Part shown: positions 28,244 to 36,709 of the stretch, piece after piece
Numbering within the stretch: position 1 is the first letter of the stretch
Layout: each line of letters begins with the position of its first letter
From: Allobosea lathyri
GTDB taxonomy: Bacteria > Pseudomonadota > Alphaproteobacteria > Rhizobiales > Beijerinckiaceae
Reading direction: 5' to 3'
DNA length: 64,000 bases
Assembly (NCBI RefSeq): GCF_900108245.1
Contig: NZ_FNUY01000001.1
Span: forward strand, 620,001-684,000
Notes under the pieces: generated by a model
Databases searched by the model: none
Told to the model about the DNA's origin: nothing
What the model saw: the letters and a program-made list of their open reading frames with translations, nothing else
Program-made: the position numbers and the translations under genes

Positions 28244-29587
28244 ATGCGCTATCTCCCCCTGACCGACACCGACCGCGAGGACATGCTCGCGCGCGTCGGC
28301 GTGCCCGACATCGACACGCTGTTCAGCGATGTCCCCGCCGGCAAGCTGCTCAAGGCGCCGCTGGATCTGCCGCGTGCCAAGGGCGAGCTCGAGGTCGAGC
28401 GGATCATGGGCCGCATGGCCGCCCAGAACATCGCGGCGTCCTCCGTGCCCTTCTTCGTCGGCGCCGGTGCCTATAAGCACCATGTTCCGGCGACGGTGGA
28501 CCATCTGATCCAGCGCTCGGAGTTCCTGACCAGCTACACGCCCTACCAGCCCGAGATCGCGCAGGGCACGCTGCAATATCTCTTCGAGTTCCAGACCCAG
28601 ATCGCCGCCCTGACCGGCATGGAGGTCGCCAACGCCTCGATGTATGACGGCTCGACCGGCACCGGTGAGGCCGTTCTGATGGCTCATCGCGTCACCAGGC
28701 GGCGCAAGGCCGTGCTGTCGGGTGGCCTGCATCCGCATTACGCCGATGTGGTCCGGACGCTGTCGGAGATGGCGAACGACACGGTCGTGACGCTTGATCC
28801 CGATGTTGCGGCCAATGAGGACATCCTATCGCAGATCGACGACGAGACCTCCTGCGTCGTCGTGCAGAACCCCGACGTCTTCGGCAATCTGCGCGACCTC
28901 AGCCCCATCGCCGCGAAGGCGCAGGCTCATGGCGCCCTTTTGATCGCGGTCTTTACCGAGGTCGTCTCGCTCGGCGCGGTCGTCCCGCCCGGCGCGATGG
29001 GGGCCGATATCGTCGTCGGCGAGGGCCAGTCGATCGGCAACGCCCTGAACTTCGGCGGACCCTATGTCGGGCTGTTTGCCGCCAAGACCAAGTATCTGCG
29101 TCAGATGCCGGGCCGGCTCTGCGGCGAGACGGTCGATGCCGATGGCCAGCGCGGCTTCGTGCTGACGCTTTCGACCCGCGAGCAGCATATCCGCAGGGAC
29201 AAGGCGACCTCGAACATCTGCACCAATTCCGGCCTCTGCGTGCTGGCCTTCACCATCCATATGACGCTGCTGGGGCAGGCGGGTCTCGCGCGGCTGGCCG
29301 AGGTCAACCACGCCAATGCCGTCAAGCTCGCCGACCTGCTCGCCGGCGTGAAGGGCGTCTCCGTCCTGAACGAGAGCTTCTTCAACGAGTTCACGCTGAA
29401 GCTGTCCAAGCCCGCCGCACAGGTGGTCGAGGCGCTGGCCGACAAGGGTGTGCTCGGGGGCGTGCCGGTTTCGCGCCTGCTGCCGAATGCCGGGCTCGAC
29501 GATCTCCTGATCGTGGCCAACACCGAAATCAATACGGATGAAGATCGGGCGGCCTTCGTCAAGTCGTTGGGCGAGGTTCTGGCGTGA
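28244..29587 (+). CDS. gcvPA: Glycine dehydrogenase (decarboxylating) subunit 1
   Basis: N-terminal half of the P protein, here a separate 447-residue subunit. [20 protein letters not shown] is the usual start, [41 protein letters not shown] the conserved substrate region, and [22 protein letters not shown] and [15 protein letters not shown] further signatures. It carries no PLP lysine, which is on subunit 2. GAGGA at 28234-28238 sets ATG 28244; a longer frame to 28136 is only repeat sequence. It is separated from gcvPB by an inserted DUF559 gene. Confidence 0.97.
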   Translation: MRYLPLTDTDREDMLARVGVPDIDTLFSDVPAGKLLKAPLDLPRAKGELEVERIMGRMAAQNIAASSVPFFVGAGAYKHHVPATVDHLIQRSEFLTSYTPYQPEIAQGTLQYLFEFQTQIAALTGMEVANASMYDGSTGTGEAVLMAHRVTRRRKAVLSGGLHPHYADVVRTLSEMANDTVVTLDPDVAANEDILSQIDDETSCVVVQNPDVFGNLRDLSPIAAKAQAHGALLIAVFTEVVSLGAVVPPGAMGADIVVGEGQSIGNALNFGGPYVGLFAAKTKYLRQMPGRLCGETVDADGQRGFVLTLSTREQHIRRDKATSNICTNSGLCVLAFTIHMTLLGQAGLARLAEVNHANAVKLADLLAGVKGVSVLNESFFNEFTLKLSKPAAQVVEALADKGVLGGVPVSRLLPNAGLDDLLIVANTEINTDEDRAAFVKSLGEVLA

Positions 29588-29611
29588 CGCCGACAACAGC
29601 GCTCGACCTGT

Positions 29612-29744
29612 CCCCTTCCCCCCGCTTGCGGTGGGGAAGGGTTAGGGATGGGGGGGCGCAAAGCCCGAGCGCCATCCTTCGTCGTCGCGCCGAGCGGCGC
29701 TGCCCCCCACCCCAACCCTCCCCACCGCAAGCGGGGGGAGGGGG
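29612..29744. repeat. Palindromic repeat, CCGCTTGCGGTGGGGA type, upstream of DUF559 gene
   Basis: Arms CCCCGCTTGCGGTGGGGAAGG and CCTCCCCACCGCAAGCGGGG with the further pair GGGTTAGGG / CCCAACCC. It fills the gap between gcvPA and the DUF559 gene. An in-frame ATG-less extension of the DUF559 frame runs through it but is not likely to be translated. Confidence 0.85.
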
Positions 29745-29793
29745 TAGCGCGCGCCCTGCATCAGCCACAGCGACCGTCCTGACAGGAGCGACG

Positions 29794-30183
29794 ATGAGCT
29801 CTTCGAGCCGCAAGGACCCACGCACTACCAATGCAAGGCGGCTTCGTCGCGAGGCGACATCTGCCGAGAAACGTCTTTGGCTTCATCTGAAGCAGCTGGA
29901 GTTGCCGGGCGGCCACTTCCGCCGCCAGGCTCCGATGGGGCCTTACTTCGCAGATTTCGTGCATTTCGGCATGAAGCTGGTGATTGAACTCGATGGCGGA
30001 CAGCACGGTCTGCCCGAGTTCGCTGCTCATGACGCGCGCCGCACCGCCTATCTCGAGGCGCAGGGCTTCCGCGTCATGCGTTTCTGGAATCACGAACTCA
30101 CCGACAATCTCGACGGCGTCGTCGAGACGATTTTTCGCGCCCTTCACGATCATTCCAACCCGACCGGAGCCCTCCCATGCTGA
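29794..30183 (+). CDS. DUF559 endonuclease-domain protein inside the gcv operon
   Basis: A 129-residue protein with the DUF559 (Vsr-like / PD-(D/E)XK-like) fold. TSAEKRLWLHLKQLELPGGHFRRQAPMG, YFADFVHFGMKLVIELDGGQH (E-L-D-G-x-x-H at about 67-73) and YLEAQGFRVMRFWNHEL are the family motifs. AGGAG at 29784-29788 fixes the ATG. It interrupts gcvPA and gcvPB and overlaps the gcvPB start by 7 nt, so gcvPB translation may depend on it. DUF559 proteins are widespread, of unproven function, often annotated as very-short-patch-repair or restriction-like nucleases. No methyltransferase is adjacent. Confidence 0.87.
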   Translation: MSSSSRKDPRTTNARRLRREATSAEKRLWLHLKQLELPGGHFRRQAPMGPYFADFVHFGMKLVIELDGGQHGLPEFAAHDARRTAYLEAQGFRVMRFWNHELTDNLDGVVETIFRALHDHSNPTGALPC

Positions 30184-31751
30184 ACCGTCAGGGACGTCCC
30201 ACCCAGGCTGGCGCTTCCGCCGTCGAAACCCACGCCACCTTCACCGGCAACAAGGCGCTGCAGCAGATCGAGCCGCTGATCTTCGAGATCGGCCATCACG
30301 AGACGACCGGCGTCGACATCGATAAGCCCACAGCGTTCAAGTCGCGGCTCGGCAAGCACGCTCGCAAGGGTGAGATCGGCCTTCCCGGCCTCTCCGAGCC
30401 CGAGGCGATGCGCCATTACGTCCGCCTGAGCCAGAAGAATTACGGCATCGACACCGGGCTGTTCCCGCTCGGCTCCTGCACTATGAAGCACAATGCCCGC
30501 CTCAACGAGAAGATGGCGCGGCTGCCGGGCTTCTCGGACGTGCACCCGCTCCAGCCGCTGACGACGGTGCCGGGCGCGCTCGACGTGATGCTGCAGCTCT
30601 CGCATTATTTGATGACGCTGACCGGCATGCCGGCGGTGGCGCTGTCGCCTAAGGCCGGCGCGCATGGCGAGGCCTGCGGCATGATGGCGATCAAGGCCGC
30701 CATTGCCGCCAAGGGCGAGGGCGCGACCCGCACCGTCGTGCTCGTCCCGGAATCGGCCCATGGCACCAATCCGGCCACCGCGGCTTTGATCGGCTTCAGC
30801 GTGAAGTCGGTGCCGGCGCGTGAGGATGGCACGGTCGCGGTCGAGGACGTCAAGGCGCTGCTCGGACCCGACATCGCCGCGATCATGCTGACCAACCCGA
30901 ACACCTGCGGCATCTTCGAGCCGCAGATCGTCGAGATCGCGGCTGCGATGCATGAGGCCGGCGCCTATTTCTACTGCGACGGGGCCAATTTCAACGCCAT
31001 CGTCGGCAAGGCGCGGCCGGGTGATCTCGGTGTCGACGCGATGCATATCAACCTGCACAAGACCTTCTCGACGCCCCATGGCGGCGGCGGGCCGGGTGCC
31101 GGTCCCGTGGTGCTGTCGGAGCGTCTGGCGCCTTATGCTCCCGTGCCCTTCATCCATGTCGAGGCCGGCAAGCCGCGTCTCGTCGAGCAGAAGAGCGATG
31201 CCCCTGCGGGCAACGCGCCTTTCGGCCGCATGACCGCCTTCCACGGCCAGATGGGCATGTATGTCCGGGCGCTCGCCTATATGCTCAGCCACGGCTCGGA
31301 CGGCATGAAGCAGGCTTCCGAGGATGCGGTGCTCAACGCCAACTACATCCGCGCCGGCCTGTCCGACCTGATGTCGCTGCCCTTCCCGGACCACCCCTCG
31401 ATGCATGAGGCGTTGTTCGACGACGAGTGGCTGAAGGGCACGGGCGTCTCGACGCTCGATTTCGCGAAGGCGATGATCGACGAGGGCTATCACCCGATGA
31501 CGGTGTATTTCCCGCTCGTGGTCCATGGCGCGATGCTGATCGAGCCGACCGAATCGGAATCCAAGGCCTCGCTCGATCTGTTCGTCGCGACCTTGCGTGA
31601 CCTCGCCATGGCCGCGAAGGGCAATGACAAGGCGCGCTTCACATCGGCGCCGCATCACGCCCCGATCCGCCGTCTCGACGAGACCCGGGCGGCGCGTCAG
31701 CCGGTGCTGAAATGGGTGAAGCCGCAGCCTATCGCCGAAGCGGCGGAGTAA
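30177..31751 (+). CDS. gcvPB: Glycine dehydrogenase (decarboxylating) subunit 2
   Basis: C-terminal half of the P protein (524 residues), carrying the PLP site: NLHKTFSTPHGGGGPGAGPV, in which the lysine binds PLP, preceded by YCDGANFNAIVG and VVLVPESAHGTNPATA. Together with gcvPA, gcvT, gcvH and lipoamide dehydrogenase (encoded elsewhere) it decarboxylates glycine to methylene-THF, CO2 and NH3. Its ATG lies inside the DUF559 coding end. The palindromic repeat at 31758-31841 follows six bases after the stop. Confidence 0.97.
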   Translation: MLNRQGRPTQAGASAVETHATFTGNKALQQIEPLIFEIGHHETTGVDIDKPTAFKSRLGKHARKGEIGLPGLSEPEAMRHYVRLSQKNYGIDTGLFPLGSCTMKHNARLNEKMARLPGFSDVHPLQPLTTVPGALDVMLQLSHYLMTLTGMPAVALSPKAGAHGEACGMMAIKAAIAAKGEGATRTVVLVPESAHGTNPATAALIGFSVKSVPAREDGTVAVEDVKALLGPDIAAIMLTNPNTCGIFEPQIVEIAAAMHEAGAYFYCDGANFNAIVGKARPGDLGVDAMHINLHKTFSTPHGGGGPGAGPVVLSERLAPYAPVPFIHVEAGKPRLVEQKSDAPAGNAPFGRMTAFHGQMGMYVRALAYMLSHGSDGMKQASEDAVLNANYIRAGLSDLMSLPFPDHPSMHEALFDDEWLKGTGVSTLDFAKAMIDEGYHPMTVYFPLVVHGAMLIEPTESESKASLDLFVATLRDLAMAAKGNDKARFTSAPHHAPIRRLDETRAARQPVLKWVKPQPIAEAAE

Positions 31752-31757
31752 TCCGCC

Positions 31758-31841
31758 GTCATTGCGAGCGCAGCGAAGCAATCCAGACGTCTCGCTCGAC
31801 GTCCTCCTGGATTGCTTCGTCGCTTCGCTCCTCGCAATGAC
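31758..31841. repeat. Palindromic repeat, GTCATTGCGAG type (copy 2)
   Basis: Same outer arms and inner GAAGCAATCCAG / CTGGATTGCTTC pair as the copy at 19177-19262. It sits just after gcvPB and may act as a transcript 3' end. Confidence 0.9.
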
Positions 31842-31954
31842 GGTCTGGCCAGCAACGCATTCCGGTGGGTAATTTCTGCGCCGCCTTAAGGCTTCCTTGA
31901 CCATGTGCGAGGGATGATTCCGGCATGCGCCTTTGCGCATTCTGGGATCGATCC

Positions 31955-33229
31955 ATGGACCTGCGTTCCTTTACGGCCCCTGCCGCGCTCGCGCTCGCGG
32001 TTTCCCTGTTTCTGGGATCCGCGGGTGCGCGTGCCAATGAGCCGAGCTACGGCCCCAATACCTATGACCGCACGCTCGAGGCGTTGATCGCCTATGAGGA
32101 CATCGCCAGTCGCGGTGGCTGGCCCGTGCTGCCGTCGTCGGTCTCGGCGCTGAAACCCGATGCGCTCGGGCCCGACGTTGTGGCGCTGAAGCGGCGCCTG
32201 ATCATGAGCGGGGATCTCGCCCCCGAAACGCTGCCCGGTGACGTCTATGACGCGAACGTGGTCGCTGCGGTCAAGCGCTTCCAGATTCGCCATGGCCTGT
32301 CGGACCTCGGCACGGTCGGCCGCCTGACGCTGAAGGCGATGAATACGCCGGTCGAAGCCCGGCTCAATCAGTTGACCGCGACGCTGGAGCGGCTGAAGGG
32401 CAACGGCTTCTCCTTTGCCGAACGCTATGTCGTGGTGAACATCCCCGGTGCGAGCGTCGAGGCTGTGGAGGGCGGTGTCGTCCAGCGCCGGCACCTTGCC
32501 ATCGTCGGCCGGCCGGACCGCCCGTCACCCGTGCTGCAGGCCAATATCACCTCGGTCAATCTCAATCCCTACTGGACGGTGCCGACCTCGATCGTGAAGG
32601 CGGACATCATTCCGCATATGCGCAAGGACCCGGGCTTCATCACCAAGTCGAACATGAAGCTGCTTGGCGCCGAGAATCGCGAGATCGACCCGGCTACGGT
32701 CAAATGGGCCAGCCTGACCTCGCCCTATTTCACGGTGCGGCAGGATTTCGGCCCGACCAACTCGCTGGGCCAACTCAAGATCGACATGCCGAACACCGAA
32801 GCCGTCTATATGCACGACACGCCCAAGAAGACACTGTTCCGCAACGACGTCCGCTTCAACTCCTCCGGCTGTGCCCGTATCGAAGGGGTGCGCGATCTCG
32901 CCGCCTGGCTGCTCGAGGGCACGGAGTGGACGCAGGCCGGCATCGAGGCCGAGATTGCCAAGAACGAGCGCAAGAACATCCCACTGAAGAAGTCGGTGCC
33001 CGTCGCCTGGGTCTATCTCACGGGCTGGCAGGGGGCGGATGGCTTGATCCAGTTCCGCGAGGACATCTATTCGCTCGATACGCCGCAGGGCATCGTCACC
33101 TCGACGATCGTAGCGCGCAAGCCAAAACCCAAGCCGCTGGCTGCGACGGGAGAGCCCAAGCCGCCTGTTGTCAAGGCGACGCCGCCTGCGGCCCGCGCGC
33201 CGGCCAAGACCGTGACAGCGGTGAACTGA
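31955..33229 (+). CDS. L,D-transpeptidase with peptidoglycan-binding domain
   Basis: A 424-residue exported enzyme (signal peptide MDLRSFTAPAALALAVSLFLGSAGARA) of the YcbB/LdtD-like group that forms 3-3 peptidoglycan cross-links. A peptidoglycan-binding helix bundle (DVVALKRRLIMSG...VVAAVKRFQIRHGL) at about 70-130 precedes the YkuD catalytic domain with YMHDTP and the catalytic motif SSGCARIEG (His and Cys both present). The Ala/Pro/Lys-rich tail after residue 390 is probably disordered. An upstream ATG at 31925 would add ten residues. It converges on the ATP synthase F0 operon. Confidence 0.93.
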   Translation: MDLRSFTAPAALALAVSLFLGSAGARANEPSYGPNTYDRTLEALIAYEDIASRGGWPVLPSSVSALKPDALGPDVVALKRRLIMSGDLAPETLPGDVYDANVVAAVKRFQIRHGLSDLGTVGRLTLKAMNTPVEARLNQLTATLERLKGNGFSFAERYVVVNIPGASVEAVEGGVVQRRHLAIVGRPDRPSPVLQANITSVNLNPYWTVPTSIVKADIIPHMRKDPGFITKSNMKLLGAENREIDPATVKWASLTSPYFTVRQDFGPTNSLGQLKIDMPNTEAVYMHDTPKKTLFRNDVRFNSSGCARIEGVRDLAAWLLEGTEWTQAGIEAEIAKNERKNIPLKKSVPVAWVYLTGWQGADGLIQFREDIYSLDTPQGIVTSTIVARKPKPKPLAATGEPKPPVVKATPPAARAPAKTVTAVN

Positions 33230-33334
33230 GACGCTGATTGTCTTGAGTTACAAGACTCGGACGGACGGCCAGGATGCCGGCTGCGTCTGAGCGCGGCCGC
33301 CTTTTGAGCATGCTGCGGTTTCGAGGAAAGGCGG

Positions 33335-33466
33335 GTCATCCCGGCCGGAGCCCTCGTGTCCGACCTTCGGTCGGCCCAAGGATAAACTCCGCGTAGAGCC
33401 GGGAACCATGCCTGAACGATGACCCCAGGCGCTCCGGGATGGATCCCGGGTCAAGCCCGGGATGAC
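33335..33466. repeat. Palindromic repeat, GTCATCCCGG type
   Basis: Outer arms GTCATCCCGG and CCGGGATGAC, with a strong inner hairpin GATCCCGGGTCAAGCCCGGGAT near the right end. It resembles the widespread Rhizobiales element with the same outer arms. Confidence 0.8.
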
Positions 33467-33601
33467 CCAGTTTTTCCGAGAACAATCAGCATGCTCTGGA
33501 GACCGATTCCCGAGGCCACGCCTCGACCCAACTTTGATCATGGCAGCCCGCCGCCAAGCTCCAGCCAGCGCTCCTCGCAACACATCAAAGCCCCTCAACG
33601 G

Positions 33602-33637
33602 CGAACGCCGCGATCCCCTGGGGGATCGCGGCGTTCG
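33602..33637. terminator. 17-bp perfect hairpin 3' of the F0 operon
   Basis: A perfect inverted repeat (33602-33618 with 33621-33637, only two bases between). It lies 34 nt past the atpF stop in a convergent region. Without a T-run on either strand it is better read as a transcript 3'-end stabiliser or a Rho-independent-like barrier. Confidence 0.65.
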
Positions 33638-33671
33638 ATGTCGTGCGGCAGAAGCTGTGACGCCGAAAGGC

Positions 33672-34148
33672 TCAGTTCAGCTTGGCCTTGACCTCTTGCA
33701 GCCCGGCGGCGAACAGGGTTTCGCCCGTCTTGCCGCCGACCTGGGAGCGAATGATCACCTCGGCGGCGCGGGTTGCAGCCTCGGCGGCAGCGGCGCGAAC
33801 TTCGGCTTCGGCCTGGCTCTCGGCGAGCGCGATCTTGTCTTCGGCCGATTTGGTGCGGCGCGTGACGAAATCGTTGAGCTTGGCTTCGGCCTCGGCGGCG
33901 AGACGCTTGGCCTCGTCATTGGCAGCGGCGATGATCGCGGCGGCCTCGGACTCGGCGGCCTTACGCTTGGCGTCGTATTCGGCGAGCAGCTTCTCGGCCT
34001 CCTGACGCAGGCGCCGCGCTTCGGCGAGCTCCTGCGCGACCTTCTCGCCACGCGAATCGAGCGCGGCGACAATGGCCTTCGGCACGCCGAAATAAACGAG
34101 GACACCGAGGAAGATAACGAGTGCGACGCCGACCCAGAACGTATCCAT
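33672..34148 (-). CDS. atpF: ATP synthase F0 subunit b
   Basis: Peripheral stalk subunit of 158 residues: one N-terminal TM (FWVGVALVIFLGVLVYFGV) and a long charged, alanine-rich coiled coil that dimerises with subunit b'. MDTFWVGVALVIFLGVLVYF is typical for alphaproteobacterial b. Last gene of the I-a-c-b'-b operon, 11 bp after the b' gene. No F1 genes follow, as expected for Rhizobiales where F1 is a separate operon. Confidence 0.95.
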   Translation of the reverse strand: MDTFWVGVALVIFLGVLVYFGVPKAIVAALDSRGEKVAQELAEARRLRQEAEKLLAEYDAKRKAAESEAAAIIAAANDEAKRLAAEAEAKLNDFVTRRTKSAEDKIALAESQAEAEVRAAAAEAATRAAEVIIRSQVGGKTGETLFAAGLQEVKAKLN

Positions 34149-34159
34149 CTGTCTTCTCC

Positions 34160-34774
34160 TCAGCCGCGCGCCAGAACCTGATCGACAGCATCCGACGCCT
34201 CGGTGGCGCTGGGCGCTTGGCCGGTCAGCTTGGTGACGATCGCGACCGCAACCTCGCTGCCGAGCCCGCGAACGTTCTTCATGGCCTTGGCCTTGGTGCC
34301 GGCGATGGTGGTTTCGGCCTGACCGAGCTTGGCGCTCAGTTCGGCCTCGACCGCATGGCGACGCGCGTCGGATGCCTTGGCGCCGGCATCTCGCGAAGCC
34401 TGCGCGATGCCTTGCGCATTCTTGCGGGCTTCCGCCAGGGCCTTCTCATAGGCCTGAGCGGTCTCCTCGGCCTTGGCCTGCATCTGCGAAGCCTTGTCGA
34501 GATCGCGCGAGATCGTGTCGGCGCGCTCTTCGAGGATCGCTCCCACGCGCGGCAGGGCGATCTTGGACATCAGCCAGTACAGCACGCCGAAGGTGATCGC
34601 GAGCCAGAACAGCTGTCCGGCGAAGGTGGACGAGTCGAAGGGCGGGAAGGAGGCCTTCTTGGCGCCGTGCTCGGTCGCGGCCTGCGCAGCACCCGCCAGC
34701 AGAGTGGCGAATGAGGCGGAAGCCACCGGAACGGCCCATCCTCGTCCGACGAACCCTGAAGATCGAACCGGCAT
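34160..34774 (-). CDS. atpG: ATP synthase F0 subunit b'
   Basis: Second, divergent peripheral-stalk subunit (204 residues) found in alphaproteobacteria and phototrophs. The N-terminus resembles a signal sequence (SASFATLLAGAAQA), followed by SSTFAGQLFWLAITFGVLYWLMSKIALP, the b' membrane helix signature, and a coiled coil. The ATG at 34774 follows a GAAAGG; the frame is open to 34831. Naming of this subunit varies (atpG, atpF2, atpX). Confidence 0.93.
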   Translation of the reverse strand: MPVRSSGFVGRGWAVPVASASFATLLAGAAQAATEHGAKKASFPPFDSSTFAGQLFWLAITFGVLYWLMSKIALPRVGAILEERADTISRDLDKASQMQAKAEETAQAYEKALAEARKNAQGIAQASRDAGAKASDARRHAVEAELSAKLGQAETTIAGTKAKAMKNVRGLGSEVAVAIVTKLTGQAPSATEASDAVDQVLARG

Positions 34775-34863
34775 GGGATGCCTTTCAGCGGAAGGAAACA
34801 GAGTGGTCGCGCCCGACGCTCTTGCGAGCATCGAGCGCGACGAGACGTAGGCCGACGAGAGCG

Positions 34864-35091
34864 TCAGACCACGAAGAGCAGGACGAGCGCGACAACGAAG
34901 GCGAAAATGCCCAGGCCTTCGGCGAGCGCCGCGCCGATGAAGGCGCGCGGGAACTGGCCATCGGCCGCGGAGGGGTTGCGCAGAGCGCCCGAGAGGAAGT
35001 TGCCGAAGATGGTGCCGACGCCGATGGCGGCGAGGCCCATGCCGAGCGAGGCGAGGCCAGCGCCGATGTACTTGGCTGCAACGGGATCCAT
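34864..35091 (-). CDS. atpE: ATP synthase F0 subunit c
   Basis: A 75-residue hairpin of two TM helices forming the rotor ring. Helix 1 contains [23 protein letters not shown]; helix 2 carries the proton-binding glutamate in [15 protein letters not shown] (about E58). The polar loop is RNPSA. Strong Shine-Dalgarno sequence (GGAGAAAG) upstream. The 89-nt gap to the b' gene is longer than other gaps in the operon, as often seen where subunit c needs high expression. Confidence 0.97.
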   Translation of the reverse strand: MDPVAAKYIGAGLASLGMGLAAIGVGTIFGNFLSGALRNPSAADGQFPRAFIGAALAEGLGIFAFVVALVLLFVV

Positions 35092-35151
35092 GGTCTTTCT
35101 CCAGTGTGAAAAGCTAAAGGGTGGGTTGAACTCTCGCGAACTCTGGCTGGC

Positions 35152-35916
35152 TCAGTGGCCCGGATGCAGAGCGTCGTTGAGATAGACGCAGGTCAGGATC
35201 GCGAAGACATAGGCCTGCAGAAAAGCGACGAGGAACTCGAGTGCCGTCAGGGCGACGGCGAGCAGCAGCGGCAGCGGCGCGATCACATAGCCGAACACGC
35301 TGGTGCCGGCGAGCAGCGCGACCACGAAGCCGCCGAACACCTTCAGCGCGATGTGGCCGGCCAGCATGTTGCCGAACAGACGCAAGGAAAGCGAGATCGG
35401 GCGCGACACGAAGGAGACCGCCTCGATCAGCACCATGAAGGGCATCAGCCAGCCCGGCACGCCTGACGGCACGAACAGGCCGAAGAAATGGCTGCCATGC
35501 TTGACGATGCCATAGATCAGCACGGTGCCGATCACGAGGAAGGCGAAGGCCGCGGTCACGACGATATGGCTGGTCACGGTGAACGAGCCGGGCACCATGC
35601 CGAGCATGTTGCCGGTCAGCACGAACATGAACAGCGAGAAGACGAGCGGGAAGAAGCGCATGCCGTCCTTGCCCATCACGCCGGTGACGGTCGAGGCGAC
35701 GAATTCGTAGATCATCTCGGCGAGCGACTGCAGACGTCCTGGAACGGTCGCGCGCTGGCTCGAGCCATAGATCATGATGATCGAGATCACGGCCACGATG
35801 ATGACCATGAGCAGCGAGGCATTGGTGAAGGACAGGTCGAGCCCGAGCGGCTTCAGCCCCACGATCGGCTTGATCTCGAATTGGTGGATCGGATCGATTC
35901 CGCCGCCAGCCGCCAT
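35152..35916 (-). CDS. atpB: ATP synthase F0 subunit a
   Basis: Proton-channel stator of 254 residues. HQFEIKPIVGL is the usual N-terminus; the essential arginine lies in SLSLRLFGNMLAGHI, and the C-terminal helix contains LQAYVFAILTCVYLND. About six hydrophobic segments. It follows atpI by 42 bp and precedes atpE. Confidence 0.97.
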   Translation of the reverse strand: MAAGGGIDPIHQFEIKPIVGLKPLGLDLSFTNASLLMVIIVAVISIIMIYGSSQRATVPGRLQSLAEMIYEFVASTVTGVMGKDGMRFFPLVFSLFMFVLTGNMLGMVPGSFTVTSHIVVTAAFAFLVIGTVLIYGIVKHGSHFFGLFVPSGVPGWLMPFMVLIEAVSFVSRPISLSLRLFGNMLAGHIALKVFGGFVVALLAGTSVFGYVIAPLPLLLAVALTALEFLVAFLQAYVFAILTCVYLNDALHPGH

Positions 35917-35958
35917 GTTTACGTCCCTTGTCGCACAGCCTTCGGCTGCCTGCCTCGG

Positions 35959-36312
35959 TCACTTCTCTTTCGGCGCGCTGTCTTTCGACCCGGAGGTCGG
36001 ACGCGAACCGAGCCGATAGACGGAGCGGAAACCGGCGATGGCACCGATCACCAGAAAGGCGATCAGCAGGAACGGAGACGTTCCCAGCCATCGGTCTCCA
36101 AGAACCCCGATCAGGGCCCCCGCAATGATGCCGCCTGCGAGATCTGTCGCGGCGCGAAAGCCTGAAGACATGGCGCCAGCGAGGGCACCGTCCGGTCCAG
36201 CCGCGCTCGCGCCCGGCTTTTCGCTCTCTTCAGCCCGCTCCAGAGCGGTCTTGAGAGAGCCCAGTCTTGCGCGCAACTCCGAATCTGAGGCGTTTTTGTC
36301 AGGTTCCGACAT
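35959..36312 (-). CDS. atpI: AtpI/AtpZ-type ATP synthase accessory membrane protein
   Basis: A 117-residue protein with a hydrophilic N-terminal third and two TM helices (LAGGIIAGALIGVLGDRWLGT and FLLIAFLVIGAIAGFRSVYRL), matching the I/Z subunit that precedes a in F0 operons and assists c-ring assembly or Mg uptake. First gene of the operon; its promoter should lie in 36313-36566. Confidence 0.92.
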   Translation of the reverse strand: MSEPDKNASDSELRARLGSLKTALERAEESEKPGASAAGPDGALAGAMSSGFRAATDLAGGIIAGALIGVLGDRWLGTSPFLLIAFLVIGAIAGFRSVYRLGSRPTSGSKDSAPKEK

Positions 36313-36566
36313 GGCAGAGGCTCCCTCTGGATCGTGAAATGGCCACGATCGAGCAAAAAACCACTATAACCCTGTCCAAACCCGCGCATCGAGCCGTCGT
36401 CAGCACGGCCTCCTTTATTGCCCGGCCTCCGTGCTGTCAAGGCAGGCAAACTAGGCTTAACACATTGGAATATTTAGAAATTCAGGCGAGGTGCGACATT
36501 CTTGCCGCATTGCGGAGACGATTGTGGCATTTTTTCAGCCCGCCTCAGGGGATCGTTTCGAAAGAT

Positions 36567-36687
36567 AGCCCTCATCCTGAGGAGCCGCTCAGCGGCGTCT
36601 CGAAGGATGCTCCAGTTGTTGCCGGAACCTTCTGGAGCATCCTTCGAGACACCATTCCTTGCGGAATGGCTCCTCAGGATGAGGGCT
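36567..36687. repeat. Palindromic repeat, CCTCATCCTGAGGAGC type, between atpI and smc
   Basis: Outer arms AGCCCTCATCCTGAGGAG and CTCCTCAGGATGAGGGCT, inner arms GTCTCGAAGGATGCTCCAG and CTGGAGCATCCTTCGAGAC. It can form a nearly continuous hairpin of about 50 bp. It lies 23 nt past the smc stop and fills much of the 397-bp gap to atpI; the rest (36313-36566) is AT-richer and holds the F0 promoter. Confidence 0.9.
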
Positions 36688-36709
36688 CAGGAAATGATCG
36701 CACTGAATC

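Larger units (their letters stand above)
33230..33671. other. Gene-free convergent region
   Basis: 442 bp between the transpeptidase (plus) and atpF (minus). It holds the palindromic repeat at 33335-33466 and the long hairpin at 33602-33637; the remainder shows no credible ORF or RNA gene. Confidence 0.7.

Noticed and set aside
29584..29793. N-terminal extension of the DUF559 frame to 29584
   Set aside because: The added residues come from the palindromic repeat and have no homology; AGGAG at 29784-29788 fits the ATG at 29794.
33672..36312. Missing atpH, A, G, D and C genes as a possible deletion
   Set aside because: Alphaproteobacteria normally keep the F1 genes in a separate operon, so an F0-only cluster is expected.
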